This document shows, in pieces, positions 60,242 to 64,000 of a stretch of 64,000 bases of DNA. The stretch covers positions 17,180,001 to 17,244,000 of the forward strand of contig NW_026947492.1 of assembly GCF_034190915.1 (NCBI RefSeq). The letters run 5' to 3'. The stretch is from Cavia porcellus (Eukaryota > Chordata > Mammalia > Rodentia > Caviidae). Position numbers and translations under genes: made by a program. Numbering within the stretch: the first letter of the stretch is position 1; each line of letters starts with the position of its first letter. The notes beneath the pieces are model-generated. The model was not told where the DNA came from and searched no databases. It was given only the letters and a program-made list of their open reading frames with translations.

Positions 60242-61046
60242 CTTTATTGATATGGTGGATTACATTTATTGATTTGCGTATGTTGAACCATCCTTGCATT
60301 CCTGGGATGAATCCCACTTGGTCATGGTGTATAATCTTCTTGATGATTTGCTGGATCCTATTTGCCAATATTTTATTGAGGATTTTTGCATCTGTGTTCA
60401 TTAGGGAGATCGGTCTATAGTTCTCTTTTATAGTTTGGTCTTTCTCAGGTTTTGGTACTAGAGTAATATTTGCTTCCAGGAATGACTTAGGAAGGGTTGC
60501 TTCCCTTTCAATTTCATTGAATAGTTTGAGGAGTGTTGGCATTAGGTCTTCTTTATATTTCTTGTAGAATTCTGCAGTGAATCCATCTGGGCCTGGGCTC
60601 TTCTTGGTGGGCAAGGACCCAATTACATTCTCAATTTCATTAGCAGAGATTGGGTTATTCAACAGTTTTATATCCTCTTGATCTAGCTTTGGTACTTCAT
60701 ATGCTTCTAAGAATCTGTCTATTTCTTCTGTGTTATCAAACTTTTGAGAGTAGAGGTTTTCGAAGTAGGTGTTGATGATCCTCTGTATTTCTATTGGGTC
60801 TGTAGTGATTTCTCCTTTTTCATTTCTTATTGCATGAATTTGAGGTTTTTCTTTCCTTTTTTTAATAAGGTTGGCTAGGGGCTTATCGATTTTATTTATT
60901 CTTTCAAAGAACCAACTCTTTGATTCGTTGATTCTTTGGATTGTTTTCTTAGTCTCTATTGCATTGATTTCTGCTCTGATTTTTATAATTTCCTCTCTTC
61001 TTTTGGCTTTGGGCTTGACTTGCTCTTCTTTTTCTAGCTGTTTGAT
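60242..61046 (-). pseudogene. Inverted L1 ORF2 segment (start of reverse transcriptase)
   Basis: On the minus strand it reads in frame from the linker between endonuclease and reverse transcriptase into the RT fingers: [18 protein letters not shown], then [20 protein letters not shown] and [14 protein letters not shown], each a standard L1 RT block. It ends just after INVIHHIN. The frame appears open over the whole ~800 bp except where it leaves the insert, which indicates a young age. Confidence 0.88.
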
Positions 61047-62690
61047 GTGAATGTGGCTGGATACAAAATCAATACTCAGAAATCAATAGCATTCTTATAC
61101 ATGAACAACAAAATTACAGAGAGGGAAATAAGAGAAACTGGACTATTCACATTAGCAAGCAAAAAAATGAAATATTTAGGAATTACTCTTACAAAAGAAG
61201 TGAAAGACTTATACAGTGAAAATTATAATACACTGAAAAAGGAAATTGAAGATGATCTCAGAAAATGGAAAGACATCCCTTGCTCATGGATAGGAAGAAC
61301 AAACATTGTGAAAATGGCCATTCTCCCAAAACTGTTATACAGATTCAATGCAATCCCAATAGAAATACCATCAACATACCTTATAGATCTAGAGAAATCA
61401 CTCCTAAATTTCATCTGGAACCAGAAGAGACCTAGAATCGCAAAGGCAATTCTAAGCAGCAAAGACAAAGCAGGAGGCATCACAATCCCTGACTTGAAGT
61501 TATACTACAAAGCAACAGTAGTAAAATCAACATGGTATTGGAATCAAAACAGAGCTGAAGATCAGTGGAATAGATTGGAAGATACAACCACAACTACGAA
61601 CACACTCAACCACCTTATCTTCGATAAAGGAGCCAAGCAGGTTCACTGGAAGAACGACAGTCTCTTTAATAAATGGTGCAGGAAAAACTGGCTCTCCATT
61701 TGCCAAAAACTAAAGCTAGACCCATGTCTATCACCATGTACTAAATTAAAATGTAAATGGGTCAAAGATCTGAATATTAAGACAGAAACACTAAATCTAT
61801 TGGAAGACAAAATAGGTAGAAACCTTGGAGACATAGGAGTAGGTAAAGAATTCATGAACAGGACTCAAACCGCACGGGAAATACTTCCCAGAATCAATAA
61901 CTGGGACCACTTCTTATTACAAGGTTTCTGCATGTCAAAAGAAATCTCCAGCATAGTGAAAAGAAAACCCACAAACTGGGAAAAGATTTTAGTGAACTCT
62001 CTCTCAGACAAGGGCCTCTTGTCTAAAACATACAAAGAATTAAAGAAACTCAGACCTCCGAAATTCAAAGATCCAATCCAAAAATGGGCATCTGAGATGA
62101 ATATGCAATTCTCAGATGAAGAAATGCAAATGGCAAATAAATACATGAAAAAATGCTCATCATCATTGGTCATTAGAGAAATGCAAATTAAAACCACACT
62201 GAGATACCATCTCACTCCTGAAAGAATGGCCAGGATCAAGAAAACCGACAACAACAAATGCTGGAGAGGCTGTGGGGAAAAAGGAACTCTCCTGCACTGC
62301 TGGTGGGAGTGTAGACTGGTACAGCCTTTGTGGAGATCTGTCTGGAGATTTCTCAAAAAGTTGGGACTGGAAATCCCATTTATTCCAGCTATTCCACTTC
62401 TAGGCATATTCCCAGAAGAACTGAAAGCATCATACCACAGTGATATATGTGCACCTATGTTTATAGCAGCACAATTTGTAATCGCCAGATCTTGGAAACA
62501 ACCCAAGTGCCCATCAACTGAGGAATGGATAAAAAAGTTGTGGTATTTCTATACAATGGAGTATTATTCAGCTATAAAGAAGGATCACATTGAGATATTT
62601 ATCAATAAATGGGCACAGCTTGAGACCATACTCATAAGTGAAATAAATCAATCTCGCATGTGTGAATACCGAATAGTTTCCCTAATGTAA
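61047..62690 (+). pseudogene. L1 ORF2 C-terminal half, open but truncated
   Basis: An uninterrupted run of 547 codons covering the end of the RT domain ([11 protein letters not shown]) and the C-terminal region. The L1 cysteine motif CWRGCGEKGTLLHCWWEC (C-X3-C-X7-H-X4-C) sits about residues 406-423. It ends at TAA 62688-62690. The first ATG is internal to ORF2 and not a natural start. With no endonuclease, FADD box or ORF1 attached, the frame is a relic. The absence of stops shows the insertion is recent relative to all other L1s here. Confidence 0.92.
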
Positions 62691-63899
62691 GTAATGATTC
62701 AAATATATAAAAATATGTGGTAATCATGATTCCCCATTAGGTGGCCTTGAAGCCTTATAAAGTTTTCACTCATTAATTAGAAAGGCTTTATTCTGGGCTT
62801 CTTGATATGAAAATATTTGAAGCTAGAGTATATGAAGTTTTACCCAAATATTTCAAGGAAAAAGACACTATGGTAACTACTATTAAGTCAGGTTATAAGG
62901 TGGTGAAGTACTAGGTTATTGAAACAGTCATGCTGTGACCTCTATTGTTATATTGTTATGTCCTGTTTTATCTTAATCTCCCCATTATTGTTTCAAAAAA
63001 ATTATTTAGTCATTTCTTATGTTTGTCTTAATTAAAGAAAAAATTCAAAAAAATTAGGATATATAAATAGTAACTCTTTTCGATTTCCTATTAACTTGTT
63101 TTGAAGTCCTGTAGTACTCCCACGATCTTGTTTTGACTGATTAGACTCTGTTCCATTCTATATGATAGTATCAAGTTTGAAGACATAGGCAACTACTTTG
63201 AAGACAATAAGATTCACTAAGATACCCATTCTGGTTTGACTATTGTCTTCTTTGGAAGTCCTGTAATGTTTACAATGCCTAAGTTTTATTGGTCTTGTTC
63301 TCTACTGTTTTGTCCAACTTTATAATATCTAATAAGATAGACAATTCTTTTTAAGGAAACAAGGGACAACGTTGATAACCATTGTTGATAAACTTGTACT
63401 CTGTTCTACACCATGTGCTATGTCTATCTTTGGTATTGACTGACAGCTTTGTTTTGCCATATTTGACTGTATTCTTCCCCCCCCCCAAAGAAAGTAATAA
63501 GCACTAAGGAGTAATGAAATCCAAGATGTGTAAATTTTGTTGTAAAAAAGAGAGGGAAAAAAAAAAAGAAAAAGAGCTCTAACGGATATAACAGCAAGTG
63601 TGTTTGGGGGTGTTAAATAGCTGACTTTATCAATGTTTTTGGAACATTGAACACAGCTGTTTGCAGTCTCCCTGTTTGAATGTCCACCTTGTGTTCTTTG
63701 ATACTGTGATTTGAGGAACTATTTTCAAGAAAATAGTGTGTAATCTACTAGCAGGTAATTTCTTACTGTTATGGTTTTTTGTTTTGTTTTGTTTTGTTTT
63801 GTTTTGTTTTGTAGTTCTGTATTGCGTGTACCCTTACGCCGCTTTGGTTTGTTTTGTGTTTTTCTCTTTTTCCTCTTAAATAAAAAAATAAATAAATAA
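62691..63899 (+). other. L1 3' UTR with internal degenerate repeats and tail
   Basis: Non-coding. Two diverged ~140-bp units start at GAAGTCCTGTAGTACTCCC (63110) and GAAGTCCTGTAATGTTTAC (63256), each followed by T-rich and then GATA/AAGA segments. A poly(C) run lies at 63477-63486. The end has a GTTTT pentanucleotide repeat, the TTAAATAAA box and the A-rich tail. It is the best reference in this window for the family's 3' end. Confidence 0.85.
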
Positions 63900-64000
63900 A
63901 TAAAGTTGAGTGAAATGAGACACACAACTGAAATAACTTATGGTTTCTCTCATTTGACTAATGCTAGGCACAAGTAAAATGCAAGATAAAATATAAATGA
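63900..64000 (+). mobile_element. Older L1, right part after the nested insertion
   Basis: Continues the older L1 from 60241: AGTTGAGTGAAATGAGACAC, then ACTTATGGTTTCTCTCATTT. It runs off the window edge. Confidence 0.8.

Larger units (their letters stand above)
60242..63899 (+). mobile_element. Younger L1 with 5' inversion (twin-priming type)
   Basis: Three parts: 60242-61046 is ORF2 sequence in antisense; 61047-62690 is the ORF2 C-terminal half in sense; 62691-63899 is the 3' UTR with a GTTTT repeat at 63775-63812 and an AAAT-type tail. The 10-bp sequence ATAAAGTTGA lies at 60232-60241 and again at 63900-63909, and the older L1 reads straight through if the insert is removed. Twin priming is the known origin of such 5' inversions. 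The stretch of ORF2 between the two halves, which would carry the catalytic FADD box, is missing, so it cannot retrotranspose on its own. Confidence 0.93.

Noticed and set aside
61865..62506. 213-codon frame on the minus strand
   Set aside because: Antisense shadow of the L1 ORF2 half at 61047-62690; no motif of its own.

Overview
This is AT-rich, repeat-dense mammalian nuclear DNA. It carries part of an olfactory receptor (OR) cluster, and I see no other protein-coding gene family in it. A rodent outside the mouse/rat/hamster group is the best guess. The SINEs are tRNA-Ala-like ID elements, monomeric 7SL-derived B1-like elements and one apparent ID+B1 dimer of the kind known from squirrels and relatives. 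I recognised no Alu, B2 or ruminant SINE. The LINE-1 copies include one with more than 500 uninterrupted ORF2 codons. Naming a species would go beyond the evidence.

The OR genes are all class II and look most like family 8 (the OR8 cluster next to other ORs on human 11q24 and mouse chromosome 9). Two single-exon receptors are intact: 14768-15694 (minus, 308 aa) and 37265-38197 (minus, 310 aa). One at 57272-58205 (plus) is complete except for a one-base frameshift. Two more full-length loci are decayed (8515-9455 and 32498-33397, both minus). A fragment at 46735-47112 (plus) is cut off by L1 sequence. If expressed, such receptors act singly in olfactory sensory neurons, coupling odorants to Golf and adenylate cyclase. 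They do not form an operon or pathway among themselves.

The space between is mostly transposable elements. 1-4520 holds L1 remnants in both orientations with a small minisatellite. 6640-7620 holds a rodent interspersed repeat, an ID SINE and a microsatellite. 11-12.4 kb has a young ID and an L1 tail. 20-24.6 kb has an L1 3' end, a young ID, two B1-like SINEs and an old L1. 30.2-32.2 kb has two facing copies of an unclassified ~0.85 kb repeat, with a third copy at 49.8 kb nested inside an L1. 47.1-54.1 kb is almost solid antisense L1. 60.2-63.9 kb is a younger L1, inverted at its 5' end and inserted into an older L1 with a visible target-site duplication.

The main large-scale structure is an inverted duplication. 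32498-36176 (with about 100 bp more at 39514-39615) matches the reverse complement of 44690-47112. Each arm carries one dead OR gene at its outer end. The second arm has lost about 430 bp at a point now occupied by three TTAGGG telomere repeats. It also appears to have lost the ~3.3 kb holding the intact 37265-38197 receptor, with MIR sequence at the junction. All alignments were made by eye. No unknown enzymatic or defence system was found.
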